This document shows positions 1-7,901 of a stretch of 59,868 nucleotides of DNA, piece by piece (position 1 is the first letter of the stretch; each line of letters opens with the position of its first letter). The position numbers and the translations under genes were made by a program. The DNA is from Planctomycetota bacterium (GTDB taxonomy: Bacteria > Planctomycetota > Phycisphaerae > Phycisphaerales > UBA1924): contig JAUZRR010000043.1 in assembly GCA_030950285.1 (NCBI GenBank), positions 1 through 59,868 of the forward strand, given 5' to 3'. Below the pieces are notes generated by a model. That model made no database searches, was not told the DNA's origin, and saw only the letters and a list, made by a program, of their open reading frames with translations.

Positions 1-2535
1 CCGCCGTACCGACCCGCTGACGACCGACCCATCGCGCCGGAACTCGACCCACGCCGCCCCGTCGGTCGCGGTGGTCCACCAGGTTCGGCCGATCCTCTGC
101 GCGTTCCAGCGGATATCGAGCGCACGCGAGACCCCCGTCGATTGCAGCACGATCGCCGGATTCACCTCGTCGACAAACGCCATCGACGTCGGCTGCACAC
201 TTCCATGGTGCGGCAGCTCGATCACGTCGGCCGCCAGGTCTGCTCCGGGCGCCATCAGCGCCGCCAGCGCCTCGCGCTGCGCGTCCCCGGTCATGAGCAA
301 CCGCCGCTCGCCGAGTGCTGTCTCGACCATGAACCGCACCACCAGCGAGGTGTCGTTGTCTGATGCAAACAGCGAAGGCTCGGGCGGTGAGAGCACCAGC
401 CCGCGTGCCTGCCCGAGCCTCGGCGCATCGCCCGCAGCCCACTGGCCGACCGTTATCCCGAGCCGATCGAGCCCACGCAGACACGCCGCTGCCGCGCCGC
501 CGGGGTCGCGCTCTGCGCGCGCAAGAAACGTGCTCGTGGTCCACACCCGCTCGACACCGAGCCGCTCGGCGACATCCAGCAGCCCGCTGTAATGGTCGAA
601 GTTCGGGTGCGTGAGCACAACATCGCGCACCCGGTGCACGCCGAGTGCGTGCAGCGCCCGAGGCAGTGTCCGCACCCCGATCGAGGGGTTGAGCGAGCCG
701 CAGTCCCACAGCAACGCCTCGCCGCCGGATCGCACGAGGTGGCACGTCCCGTCGCCGACCTCGAGCGTGTCGATCCGCAGCAGCACCCGATCGGGCAGCC
801 GCCCCGCGACGTGCCACTCGCCAGCCGCCCAGCCGAACGCGAGCAGCGTCGCCGCCCACAGCCCCGGGCTGCGCAGCCGGCCGCGCACGAGCCACACCAG
901 CACCAGCGCGGTCAACGCAACCGTCAGCGCAAGTGAAAATCGAGGTGCATAGACCGTCGTCATCGGCAGCCAGTCGAACAGCTCCACCACCGACACGACA
1001 CCCCCGGCGATCGCGTCGAGCACCGCCGACATCGCCGACGCCGCAGCCGGGACAAACACCCCGACCAGCATCGCCGCGTAGCTCGCCCAGAGCAACACCG
1101 TCACGATCGGCACAACGACGACAGTCGAGACCACCGCCGCCGGGCTGATGACCCCGACCGACCGCGCAACCAGCGGCGTCGCCACAAGCCAGCACAAAAC
1201 GCTCGCGCTGACGAGCTGCGTCAGCCGATCGAACCACCACCGCCGCGTAAAGGCATCTGGCGGCTCGTACCGTTCGAACCCGAGCGCCGCCGGGAAGAGC
1301 CTCGCGTGGACCGGCGCGCCGAACCAGATCAGCGCAGCCGTGATGCCGAATGTCAGCTGGTACCCCAGCCCGAACAGGTCCATCGGCCGCACCATGAGCA
1401 CCGCGATCGCGATCCACGCCAGGAGCGCCCGCTTGTCGTACCGCCGCCCCATCGCCTCAGCCAGCAGCCACACCAGCACCATCGCCGCCGCGCGCAGGAT
1501 CGGCGCCCGCACCGGGAGCACGACGACATACGCCACCACCAGCAGCGCGACGAGCATCGGCTCGAGCCGCCCGCGGTCGCCGGTGAGCCTGACCGCAAAG
1601 AGCGCCGCCCCTGCCATCACCGCGAGGTGAAACCCACTGATCGCCAACACGTGCGCGAGCCCCTGTCGCGCAAACGTCGCCCGCAGGTCGTCCACGCCTG
1701 ACTCGCGCTCGCCGAAGAGCAACGCCGCGAGCATCACTCGGCCCCGAGAGCCTTCCGTCTCGGGCAGCACCGCACCCGCCCGCGTGCGCAGCCACTCCCG
1801 CGACTGTCTCCACCCGCGCGCGACCGATGCACGGAGCGCACGCAAGGGGGCGAGCACCTCGACAAGATCGGCCGACGCAGCTGTGATCCGCACACGTTCG
1901 CCGGCCTGCGCCGCCCACAGCCGCGCGTCGGGCTGCCCGGGGTTGCCCGGCGGGACGATCGCTCTTGCAATCCCCGTCACCCGCACCCGATCACCAACAC
2001 CAACCCTCGGCTCGCCCGTACGGACCGTCACCCGCACCCGCCCCGAGATCGGCCGAGCGCCCCCATCGATCAACGCTTCCTGCGCGCGCATCGTGAACCA
2101 AACCGAACTCCCCATCGGCAGATACTCAGCCAGCGCCCCCGACGACTGCCACTCCTGCACCCCCTCGATCACCACGCCCTCGATAGTGACGATGTGCCCG
2201 CCGCCCGGCGCGGTCGCCATCGGTAGAGCCGCCGCGAGGCTCGACCGAGGGACTTCGAGCACCCGCGCGGTAAACCACCCGCCCGACACCAGCACGACCC
2301 CGAGCGCGAGCACCACACCCCAAGGCCCGCGCTGGCGAAGCACGCCGAACGCGACGACCAAGAGCCCCAACCCGAACCAGACCGCCGCACTCAGCCCAAG
2401 GCCATGCTTCCAAAGCTCGAGCGCGAGCACCTGCCCGGCTGCCCATGCGACAAACGCCAGCGTCGCCCGGCGGGCGGCCGGGGTGGTGGGAGCGGCAGAG
2501 GGGTCGGTGGCAGCTTGGTGCGGAGACAACAACAC
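1..2535 (-). CDS. comEC: ComEC/Rec2-type DNA uptake channel, C-terminus cut by window edge
   Basis: Continuous minus-strand frame of about 845 codons running off base 1, so the C-terminus is missing. The N-terminal third has hydrophobic segments (for example 2460-2281). The middle contains GLAHVLAISGFHLA at about 1621-1662, the hallmark of the competence domain. The C-terminal third is a metallo-beta-lactamase-like domain with THPNFDHYSG at about 580-609; the second His of the usual HxHxDH is Asn, as in many ComEC proteins. In this family the protein is the inner-membrane channel for single-stranded DNA in natural transformation. There is no in-frame ATG near the beginning; GTG at 2535 (weak upstream GCCGGGG) is the best start, with TTG at 2532 or 2529 as alternatives. 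It lies 53 bases after the prepilin-like gene on the same strand, suggesting one transcript. Confidence 0.9.
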   Translation of the reverse strand, partial: MLLSPHQAATDPSAAPTTPAARRATLAFVAWAAGQVLALELWKHGLGLSAAVWFGLGLLVVAFGVLRQRGPWGVVLALGVVLVSGGWFTARVLEVPRSSLAAALPMATAPGGGHIVTIEGVVIEGVQEWQSSGALAEYLPMGSSVWFTMRAQEALIDGGARPISGRVRVTVRTGEPRVGVGDRVRVTGIARAIVPPGNPGQPDARLWAAQAGERVRITAASADLVEVLAPLRALRASVARGWRQSREWLRTRAGAVLPETEGSRGRVMLAALLFGERESGVDDLRATFARQGLAHVLAISGFHLAVMAGAALFAVRLTGDRGRLEPMLVALLVVAYVVVLPVRAPILRAAAMVLVWLLAEAMGRRYDKRALLAWIAIAVLMVRPMDLFGLGYQLTFGITAALIWFGAPVHARLFPAALGFERYEPPDAFTRRWWFDRLTQLVSASVLCWLVATPLVARSVGVISPAAVVSTVVVVPIVTVLLWASYAAMLVGVFVPAAASAMSAVLDAIAGGVVSVVELFDWLPMTTVYAPRFSLALTVALTALVLVWLVRGRLRSPGLWAATLLAFGWAAGEWHVAGRLPDRVLLRIDTLEVGDGTCHLVRSGGEALLWDCGSLNPSIGVRTLPRALHALGVHRVRDVVLTHPNFDHYSGLLDVAERLGVERVWTTSTFLARAERDPGGAAAACLRGLDRLGITVGQWAAGDAPRLGQARGLVLSPPEPSLFASDNDTSLVVRFMVETALGERRLLMTGDAQREALAALMAPGADLAADVIELPHHGSVQPTSMAFVDEVNPAIVLQSTGVSRALDIRWNAQRIGRTWWTTATDGAAWVEFRRDGSVVSGSVRR

Positions 2536-2588
2536 CCCGGCAGCGTGCCGCAGCGGCCGGGGTGCGTCAAGTCGGGGATCGGGATTGG

Positions 2589-3722
2589 TCAGTTTCCGGT
2601 CGCGGAGACCATGTCGTCAAAGTCCTTGACCAGATCGACCGTGGTGAACGCGCCCTTGGCGTCCTTGAGACGGTCACCATCGACCGTGAAGAAGTTCAGC
2701 GCGTACGAGAAAGCGTTGGCGTTGGCTTCACCGATCCCGATGGCTTTGGCGCCGGGGTCCTTGACGCCGAAGAACACGCCGTCGGCACCCGCCGACTGCA
2801 CCACAAACGCCCCGCGCGACGCGCCGGGCAGCACACTGCTCTGGTCGTAGTCCATGGGGATCGGGAAGTTGGGGTTGCCCAGCGCCGCGGTGAGTGTCTC
2901 CGATTCCTGACCCGTCTGCGAAAGCAAGCTCTGGGTTTTCTGGTTCTGGCCACCCTTGCCCATTGCTTCACTCTGCAACCACCCGGCGTTGCTCGCCCAG
3001 TAGTATCGCGCCCGCATGTCTTTGGAGTCCTTGTCGGCGAACTCCTCGACAACGAGCGGGTCGCGGGGGGCGGTGTGATCCTCGACCCACGCCAGCAGCG
3101 GGTTGCCGAAGGCATCGACGAGATCGGGGAACTGCTGATGGGGTGTGGTCCCGGCCTGTCCGTCGGCAGGACGGAGGATGTCTTCACCAGCCGCCATGTA
3201 GACCCCGTCGCCGGTGCCCAGGAGCGCCATATCGACCTTGACGTTGGCGTTGCCGCCTTTGCCCGAGTTGCCCACATTACCAAACGGACCGACCAGCTTG
3301 ATCGTGGACGAGCCGCCACCGCCGCCGCCGTTCCCGCCGCCACCGATCCCGGCTTTGCCGACGATGGCGTTGGTGCCGAGCAGGTCGAGCAGGACGTTTT
3401 CCATGGCGGTAAAGCCGCCTCGGGTGTCGTCGGCGTTGGCGCGTGACCCCATCTCGGTGGGCAGGAAGTAGCCGGGCATGACGCCGGCGTTGTCCTGGCT
3501 GAACTGCTCGGCCGCGGTGGTGACCTGATTCATCAGGGCGCTGGTCGCGGCCTTGCGAGCGATGACCCTCGCCCCGCTCAACGCCGGGACGATGATCGCG
3601 ATGAGAATCGCGATGATCGCGATGACCACCAGCAACTCGATCAGTGAAAACCCCCGCCGGGCGGAACGCGCGATCGCCACAACGGGGCGGCGCGGATCAA
3701 TAATCATGGGATGGTTCGGCAT
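2589..3722 (-). CDS. prepilin-type N-terminal cleavage/methylation protein
   Basis: 377 residues from ATG 3722, chosen because AGAGGAGG lies 5 bases upstream; the frame stays open further upstream but without a good ribosome site. Near residue 25, RRGFSLIELLVVIAIIAIL is a class III (type IV pilin) signal: cleavage after Gly, Phe at +1, Glu at +5, then a hydrophobic helix. The rest is a soluble domain with a Gly-rich low-complexity linker (GGGGNGGGGGGSS) near the middle. Such proteins are cleaved by a prepilin peptidase and assembled into a pilus or pseudopilus. Planctomycetes carry many paralogues of unknown role. Because comEC follows directly, a function in DNA uptake is possible, but nothing in the C-terminal domain proves it. 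Confidence 0.85.
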   Translation of the reverse strand: MPNHPMIIDPRRPVVAIARSARRGFSLIELLVVIAIIAILIAIIVPALSGARVIARKAATSALMNQVTTAAEQFSQDNAGVMPGYFLPTEMGSRANADDTRGGFTAMENVLLDLLGTNAIVGKAGIGGGGNGGGGGGSSTIKLVGPFGNVGNSGKGGNANVKVDMALLGTGDGVYMAAGEDILRPADGQAGTTPHQQFPDLVDAFGNPLLAWVEDHTAPRDPLVVEEFADKDSKDMRARYYWASNAGWLQSEAMGKGGQNQKTQSLLSQTGQESETLTAALGNPNFPIPMDYDQSSVLPGASRGAFVVQSAGADGVFFGVKDPGAKAIGIGEANANAFSYALNFFTVDGDRLKDAKGAFTTVDLVKDFDDMVSATGN

Positions 3723-4112
3723 GCGATCCTCCTCTGCTCGGCCGCGGGCAACAATCACCCTTCTCACGGCTTGGGTACAAAACAAGGGGCAGAAAGGAGC
3801 GCAGACAACGCCCCTGACCTTCCCCCGCCGTCTGAACGACGGCTGTGCTGACACCCGATTCGAGTGCCGAGCCTTTTGAGTTGCCTGCCGGACGAAAAAC
3901 GAAACAGAGAGCCCGCGGCCTTCACCCAAGTATAACCCTGATAGACTCATTCTCAAAGCAAATAGAGCTGAAAAGCCTTCATCGGTTGGGAAGTTCGCAG
4001 CCCGACAGGCTTTCTTCAGCCGCTACAGTGACCGTCCGAGGGTATCCAGAGCCTCACGAGGCCTTTTTTGGCCGTGATGGCAAAATGGGGAAGCAGGCAG
4101 GGGATTTCGACA
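3723..4112. other. divergent intergenic region with promoter and leader hairpins
   Basis: 390-base gap between the prepilin (minus) and the YrdC-phosphatase fusion (plus). It holds the predicted minus-strand promoter (separate entry) and, in its transcribed leader, two potential hairpins: GCCGTC/GACGGC at 3827-3843 and AGGGGC/GCCCCT at about 3785-3815. A short GCCT/AGGC hairpin followed by T6 at 4051-4069 sits just before the plus-strand start and could act as a weak terminator or attenuator. No known riboswitch was recognised. Confidence 0.4.
3929..3956 (-). promoter_or_regulatory. predicted sigma-70-type promoter of the prepilin gene
   Basis: On the minus strand TTGAGA (3956-3951), a 16-base spacer, then TATACT (3934-3929). 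It would give a leader of about 200 bases before ATG 3722. Predicted from consensus only. Confidence 0.45.
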
Positions 4113-5321
4113 GTGGTCATCGGAACGCTCCATCAAGAGACCGACGCCGCCGAGCGGGCGAGGCTCGAAGCCCTCGCCGCGGACTCGCTGCAGCGCGGCG
4201 GGCTGGTCATCCTGCCCACCGAGACTGTCTACGGCGTGTTTGCTTCGGCGCGGCATCCGGAGACCCTCGCCCGCGTCGAGGGGATGGTCACCCCGGCCTA
4301 CCGCGACGTCCCCCACATCCGCCACACCTGGCACGCCCCCTCGCTGGACGACGTGCTCGGAGCGATCCCGCTCGCGTCGGCCAGACACCGCCGGCTCATG
4401 CGCAGGCTGCTGCCCGGGCCGGTCAGGTTTGACATCGAACTCGACCCAGCCGAGGTTGATCAGGCGTTGCGAGCGCTCGGCGTCCCGCGTGGGCTGCTCG
4501 ACCTCGACGGCGTGTTCGCGGTCCGCGTCCCCGGGCCCGACACCACCCAGCGCGTGCTGGCAAGGGTCGAGGGGCCGGTGGTGAGCACCCGGCTGCACGC
4601 GCTGGGGTGGTCGCCCGACCGCGACCCGGCCGCGGCGATCGCCGACGGCAACGCCGAGCGCGCGGGGATCGAGGTGCTCCTCGACGACGGGCCGGCCCGC
4701 TTTGGGGTCCCCTCGACGCTGGTCCACCTGACCCGCGAAGGCGGCTACCGTGTCGAGTCCGGGGGGGCGTTGGAGCCGCGCATGATCGACAAACTCGCTC
4801 GCACCAAGATTCTCTTTGTCTGCACGGGCAACACCTGCCGGAGCCCGATGGCAGAAGCGATCGCCCGCAGCATGATCGAGCACGAAACCGAAGCCGGCGG
4901 CGGGGCCGGCGGGGGTGGTGGGGGTGGTGGGGGTGGTGGGGGTGGCATCACCGTGCTCTCGGCCGGGACGAGCGCCGGGTCGGGCGCCCCGGCGTCGATC
5001 GAGACGGCTGGGGCCCTTCGGAGCCTGGGGATCGAGCCGGCCGACCATCGCTCCCGCCCGCTCACCCGGCAGCTCGTGGCCGAGGCCGACGTGATCTATA
5101 CCATGGCTGCCTGGCACCGGGAGAGCGTGCTTGCGCTGGTCCCGACCGCGGCTTCGAGGACCTGGGTGCTTGACCCGGAAGGCCAGGACGTGCCCGATCC
5201 GGTGGGGCTGCCTCAGGACGTTTATAATAAGACCGCAGCCCGGCTGGCCGAGATGATCCGCCAGCGCCTCGTCGAGTTGGACCTGGTCACCGAACAGGCC
5301 GCCGGAAAGGAGCCGCGATGA
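4113..5321 (+). CDS. YrdC/Sua5-like domain fused to low-molecular-weight (arginine-type) protein phosphatase
   Basis: About 402 residues from GTG 4113, preferred because AGGGG lies 8 bases upstream; in-frame ATGs at 4068 and 4077 have no ribosome site. Residues 1-215 resemble Sua5/YrdC (threonylcarbamoyl-AMP synthase for tRNA t6A): PTETVYG, LLPGPVRF, VFAVRVPGPD and GVPSTLVHL are recognisable. However, the KxR motif after PTETVYG is absent and the usual SxN reads STR, so catalysis is doubtful. From about residue 230, ILFVCTGNTCRSPMAEAIA is the CX5R P-loop of LMW phosphatases, with the general-acid Asp in VPDPVG. Thr in the P-loop matches Bacillus YwlE, a protein-arginine phosphatase. A GGGGGTGGT tandem repeat encodes about 17 mostly Gly residues after the first helix. 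The stop overlaps the rpiB start (ATGA). The order Sua5-phosphatase-RpiB parallels Bacillus ywlC-ywlE-ywlF, here fused. Confidence 0.88.
   Translation: MVIGTLHQETDAAERARLEALAADSLQRGGLVILPTETVYGVFASARHPETLARVEGMVTPAYRDVPHIRHTWHAPSLDDVLGAIPLASARHRRLMRRLLPGPVRFDIELDPAEVDQALRALGVPRGLLDLDGVFAVRVPGPDTTQRVLARVEGPVVSTRLHALGWSPDRDPAAAIADGNAERAGIEVLLDDGPARFGVPSTLVHLTREGGYRVESGGALEPRMIDKLARTKILFVCTGNTCRSPMAEAIARSMIEHETEAGGGAGGGGGGGGGGGGGITVLSAGTSAGSGAPASIETAGALRSLGIEPADHRSRPLTRQLVAEADVIYTMAAWHRESVLALVPTAASRTWVLDPEGQDVPDPVGLPQDVYNKTAARLAEMIRQRLVELDLVTEQAAGKEPR
4901..4947 (+). repeat. GGT/GGGGGT microsatellite encoding poly-Gly
   Basis: Tandem GGGGGTGGT units inside the phosphatase part of the fusion gene, giving an almost uninterrupted Gly run. 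The unit is a multiple of three, so copy-number change would alter loop length without shifting the frame; single-base slippage in the G runs would frameshift. Confidence 0.8.
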
Positions 5322-5788
5322 AGATCGCTCTTGGCGCAGACCACCGCGGGATCGAGACCGCACGGGCGATCGCAACACACCTCGAGCGCGAGGGGCACGA
5401 GACGGTTGTCATCGGGCCCGCTGGCGACGAGAGCTGCGACTACCCAGAGCCGGCCTACGGCGTCGCCCGGTCTGTCGCAGACCACGACGCCGAGCGCGGC
5501 GTCCTGATCTGTGGCACGGGGATCGGGGTGAGTATCGCGGCCAACAAAGTCAAGGGCGTGCGGGCCGCGGTGGTCCACGACGAGATCACCGCCCAGCTCA
5601 GCCGATCGCACAACGACGCCAATGTCGTCTGCCTCTCGGGGGACCTGCTCGGCCAACGGCTCATGGAAAAGATCGTCGGCCTGTTCATCAAAACCGAGTT
5701 CGAGGGTGGACGCCACGCGCGTCGGCTCGACAAAATCGCCGCGATCGAACGCGGCGAAGACCCCGCCGGCGTGACGAACCAAGTTTGA
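5318..5788 (+). CDS. rpiB: ribose-5-phosphate isomerase B
   Basis: 156 residues, normal length for RpiB/LacAB isomerases. It interconverts ribose 5-phosphate and ribulose 5-phosphate in the non-oxidative pentose phosphate pathway. Visible family marks: N-terminal GADHRG, the catalytic-Cys loop GVLICGTGIGVSIAANK, HNDANVVCLSG, and a C-terminal FEGGRHARRL phosphate-binding segment. Its ATG overlaps the stop of the upstream fusion gene (ATGA), implying translational coupling. A hairpin follows at 5796-5812. Confidence 0.95.
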   Translation: MKIALGADHRGIETARAIATHLEREGHETVVIGPAGDESCDYPEPAYGVARSVADHDAERGVLICGTGIGVSIAANKVKGVRAAVVHDEITAQLSRSHNDANVVCLSGDLLGQRLMEKIVGLFIKTEFEGGRHARRLDKIAAIERGEDPAGVTNQV

Positions 5789-5795
5789 TACGAAG

Positions 5796-5818
5796 CACGA
5801 GAATATCTCGTGTATTTC
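5796..5818 (+). terminator. possible terminator after rpiB
   Basis: CACGAG (5796-5801), 5-base loop, CTCGTG (5807-5812), followed by TATTT. Short stem and imperfect T tract. Confidence 0.4.
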
Positions 5819-5824
5819 CGGGAG

Positions 5825-5935
5825 CCCCGAGTACAAACTCGCGACCACAAAGGGTCATTGCGCACAGAGAAAGCCCATTCTGCACTCGCGCACAGGGCTC
5901 GGAAAGACGCACGTCGATCTTTCGTGATTCGTCTG
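5825..5935. repeat. dispersed repeat family B, copy 1
   Basis: Intergenic element sharing blocks with 11475-11597: CACAGAGA, CTCGCGCACAGGGCTCG, AAAGA and ATCTTTCGTGATT occur in the same order. Its outer parts (CCCCGAGT...CTCGCG and CTCGCGCACAGGGCTC) are imperfectly complementary, resembling a diverged form of the palindromic family seen at 8464, 10221, 23099 and 36846. It lies between convergent rpiB and the anti-sigma gene. Confidence 0.6.
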
Positions 5936-5937
5936 AT

Positions 5938-7110
5938 TCAGCGCTCGACGCGCTCGATCACGACCGGCACATATCGACGCTCGGCCCATGATGACGCCGG
6001 TCTCGACCACCACAGCACCGCTTCGGGCGTCAACACGCTGGGCAGCTCGAGCGGCTCAGCGAGCTCTTCAAACACCGCGACCTGCCCGTCGCCCAGCGAG
6101 AGCGCCGCGTTGAGCGACGCCATCGCCGCGGTGTCACGCCGGGCATCGACAAGGTAGAGACCCTCCATCACCGAGCGCGCCGGCTGGAGATGACTCCGCT
6201 CGACCAACGGCTCGGCGAGGCCTGTGTCCGCCGCGATGCGCAACGGCGTCGTATCGACCGCGGTCGGGGCAAACTTCTGCTGCATCGCGGTCGCGATCGA
6301 TTCGGCCACGCCGTCTTCGAGCCGCCACGCCTGACCGGCGCGGGGCGAGCGGGCGGTGAACGATTCCAGCCTCGCCAGCGTGGCTTCGGGAGACGCCGAA
6401 CGGACCCGGACCAGCAGCCGTCCTTCGTCGAGCAGCGCGAGCGCCCGGTCCCAGTCGTCGGTGAACAAATCGCCGGTGACGGGTGCCGCGTCGGCGATCT
6501 CGATCGGTGCGGCGTCGCCGGCAGCGGACTCGGCTGCGAGGTCTACCGGCGCGTCGGGCACGTCGGCTGCGACCACGGGCGCGGGGCTCCTCGTTTCCGA
6601 GGCAATCTCCAGCGGCGAGCTGTCGGTCTCGCCACTCGCCACCGGGCCGGGCGCGGGAGGTGAGCTGTTGGGCAGAAACTGGAGCACCACGCCCGCAGCC
6701 AGCACGAGCAACGCCGCGACCGCGAGACCGGCACCCGCGGGGTGGGTCAGCCATCGGCCCGAGCCCTGCCGACGTGCGCGGCGGCGGTGGATCCGCGCCA
6801 TCCGCGCCATCGGAAGCGACCCGGTGCTCGGCTCCCCAGCCCGCAGCCCGAGCAGCGCCTCGCGTTCGAGCACCGCGATGATCTCGTCGCCGAGTCCCTC
6901 CGGCGGCGTCTCGTCGCCGAGCGTGCGGAGGAGGACCCGGTCCTGCGCCATGAGCTCGACCCGTTGGGCCAACTCGGGGTCGGCTGTAAGCAGACGCTCG
7001 CGGACCTCGTGCGCAACGTCGCCATCAAGCTCACCCTCGATGAGGGCAGCCAGCGTGTCGGCCTCGATGGGCAGGTCGTCAAACGGGTTGGGCGTCGAAT
7101 CGTCGGGCAT
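5938..7110 (-). CDS. probable membrane anti-sigma factor
   Basis: 390 residues. Residues 1-60 form an acidic helical domain (TLAALIEGELDGDVAHEVRERL...) like the sigma-binding part of anti-sigma factors, but there is no HxxxCxxC zinc motif. After a very basic stretch (IHRRRARRQ, about 107-115) comes a single transmembrane helix, about 127-147. The Ala/Pro/Asp-rich region after it and the C-terminal domain would be periplasmic. It follows the ECF sigma gene by 59 bases on the same strand, the usual sigma/anti-sigma arrangement, so it probably sequesters that sigma factor at the membrane. The assignment rests on architecture and position rather than a clear family motif. Confidence 0.65.
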   Translation of the reverse strand: MPDDSTPNPFDDLPIEADTLAALIEGELDGDVAHEVRERLLTADPELAQRVELMAQDRVLLRTLGDETPPEGLGDEIIAVLEREALLGLRAGEPSTGSLPMARMARIHRRRARRQGSGRWLTHPAGAGLAVAALLVLAAGVVLQFLPNSSPPAPGPVASGETDSSPLEIASETRSPAPVVAADVPDAPVDLAAESAAGDAAPIEIADAAPVTGDLFTDDWDRALALLDEGRLLVRVRSASPEATLARLESFTARSPRAGQAWRLEDGVAESIATAMQQKFAPTAVDTTPLRIAADTGLAEPLVERSHLQPARSVMEGLYLVDARRDTAAMASLNAALSLGDGQVAVFEELAEPLELPSVLTPEAVLWWSRPASSWAERRYVPVVIERVER

Positions 7111-7169
7111 GGTTTGGGTGCGGGCTCTTGCGGGTGTGCTGGGGGTGATGATGGGGGTGCTTGTGGGTG

Positions 7170-7874
7170 TTAGTTCGATTCCGGGGTTCCGGGGTTGTCT
7201 TCGAGCGCAAGCCGGAGGGCGGCCCGCGCGCGGAAGAGTCGGCTTCGGACCGTGCCGACGGGGATATCCAGCACCTCGGCGATCTGTTCATACTCCAAGC
7301 CGCGACCGTCGCGGAGGGTGAGAATGGCGCGATGCTCATCCGATAACTGACCCAACGCTGCGAGCATCCGCTGGCGTTCTTCTTCGTGTTCGATGCCCAG
7401 GTGGGCTTCGGGTTCCCGGTGTTGTGCGAAACCCAGCTCGTTGCGCCCGTCTGTATGGCGGCCGCCGGCTGAAGCCGCCATGGCTTCGAGGCTGGCGTGG
7501 CGGCGGAGCTTCTCGGACCGCAGCTTGCTCAGGCAGACATTGACCGTGACGCGGTAGATCCAGGTCGAGAGCCTCGCCCGCTCGTCGAAGGTGTCGAGCC
7601 CCTTCATGATCTTGATGAAGGCGTCCTGGGTCAGGTCGCTGGCCAGCTCGCGGTCGCGGACCATACGGATACAGATCGAGAAAATGCGGACCTGGTAGCT
7701 CTCGATCAGGCTGCCCCATGCTGCGGCATCGCCGTCCCGGATCGACGCGACCAGATCGCGGTCGAACTGGTCGTCGGGCGCGACCGGGGGGGGGTCTGAG
7801 GGGGTGTCTGGGGGGGTGTCTGGGGGTGATTCGGCCACGGGGGGATGGTAACCGACCCGGGCGGGGGCGCGCAC
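7170..7874 (-). CDS. ECF (RpoE-type) RNA polymerase sigma factor
   Basis: Up to 234 residues. Sigma region 2 spans about 35-125 (AWGSLIESYQVRIFSICIRM, LTQDAFIKI, STWIYRVTVNVCLSKLR). Region 4 spans about 170-225 (LSDEHRAILTLRDGRGLEYE, PVGTVRSRLFRARAAL) with its helix-turn-helix. There is no region 1.1 or 3, as expected for ECF factors. The first start in the frame is GTG 7874; GTG 7838, just before a Pro-rich run, is also possible, and neither has a clear ribosome site. It is the first gene of a two-gene unit with the anti-sigma protein. The regulon cannot be read from the window. Confidence 0.93.
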   Translation of the reverse strand: MRAPARVGYHPPVAESPPDTPPDTPSDPPPVAPDDQFDRDLVASIRDGDAAAWGSLIESYQVRIFSICIRMVRDRELASDLTQDAFIKIMKGLDTFDERARLSTWIYRVTVNVCLSKLRSEKLRRHASLEAMAASAGGRHTDGRNELGFAQHREPEAHLGIEHEEERQRMLAALGQLSDEHRAILTLRDGRGLEYEQIAEVLDIPVGTVRSRLFRARAALRLALEDNPGTPESN

Positions 7875-7901
7875 ACCGAGCCGGAATCGCTGGAATGGGG
7901 C

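Noticed and set aside
4745..5065. Minus-strand frame with a polyproline run
   Set aside because: It is antisense to the Gly-rich repeat of the phosphatase gene and lacks a ribosome site.
7160..7185. GTTCGATTCCGGGG, resembling a tRNA T-arm
   Set aside because: No acceptor stem, anticodon arm or D-arm around it. It is the 3' end of the ECF sigma gene.
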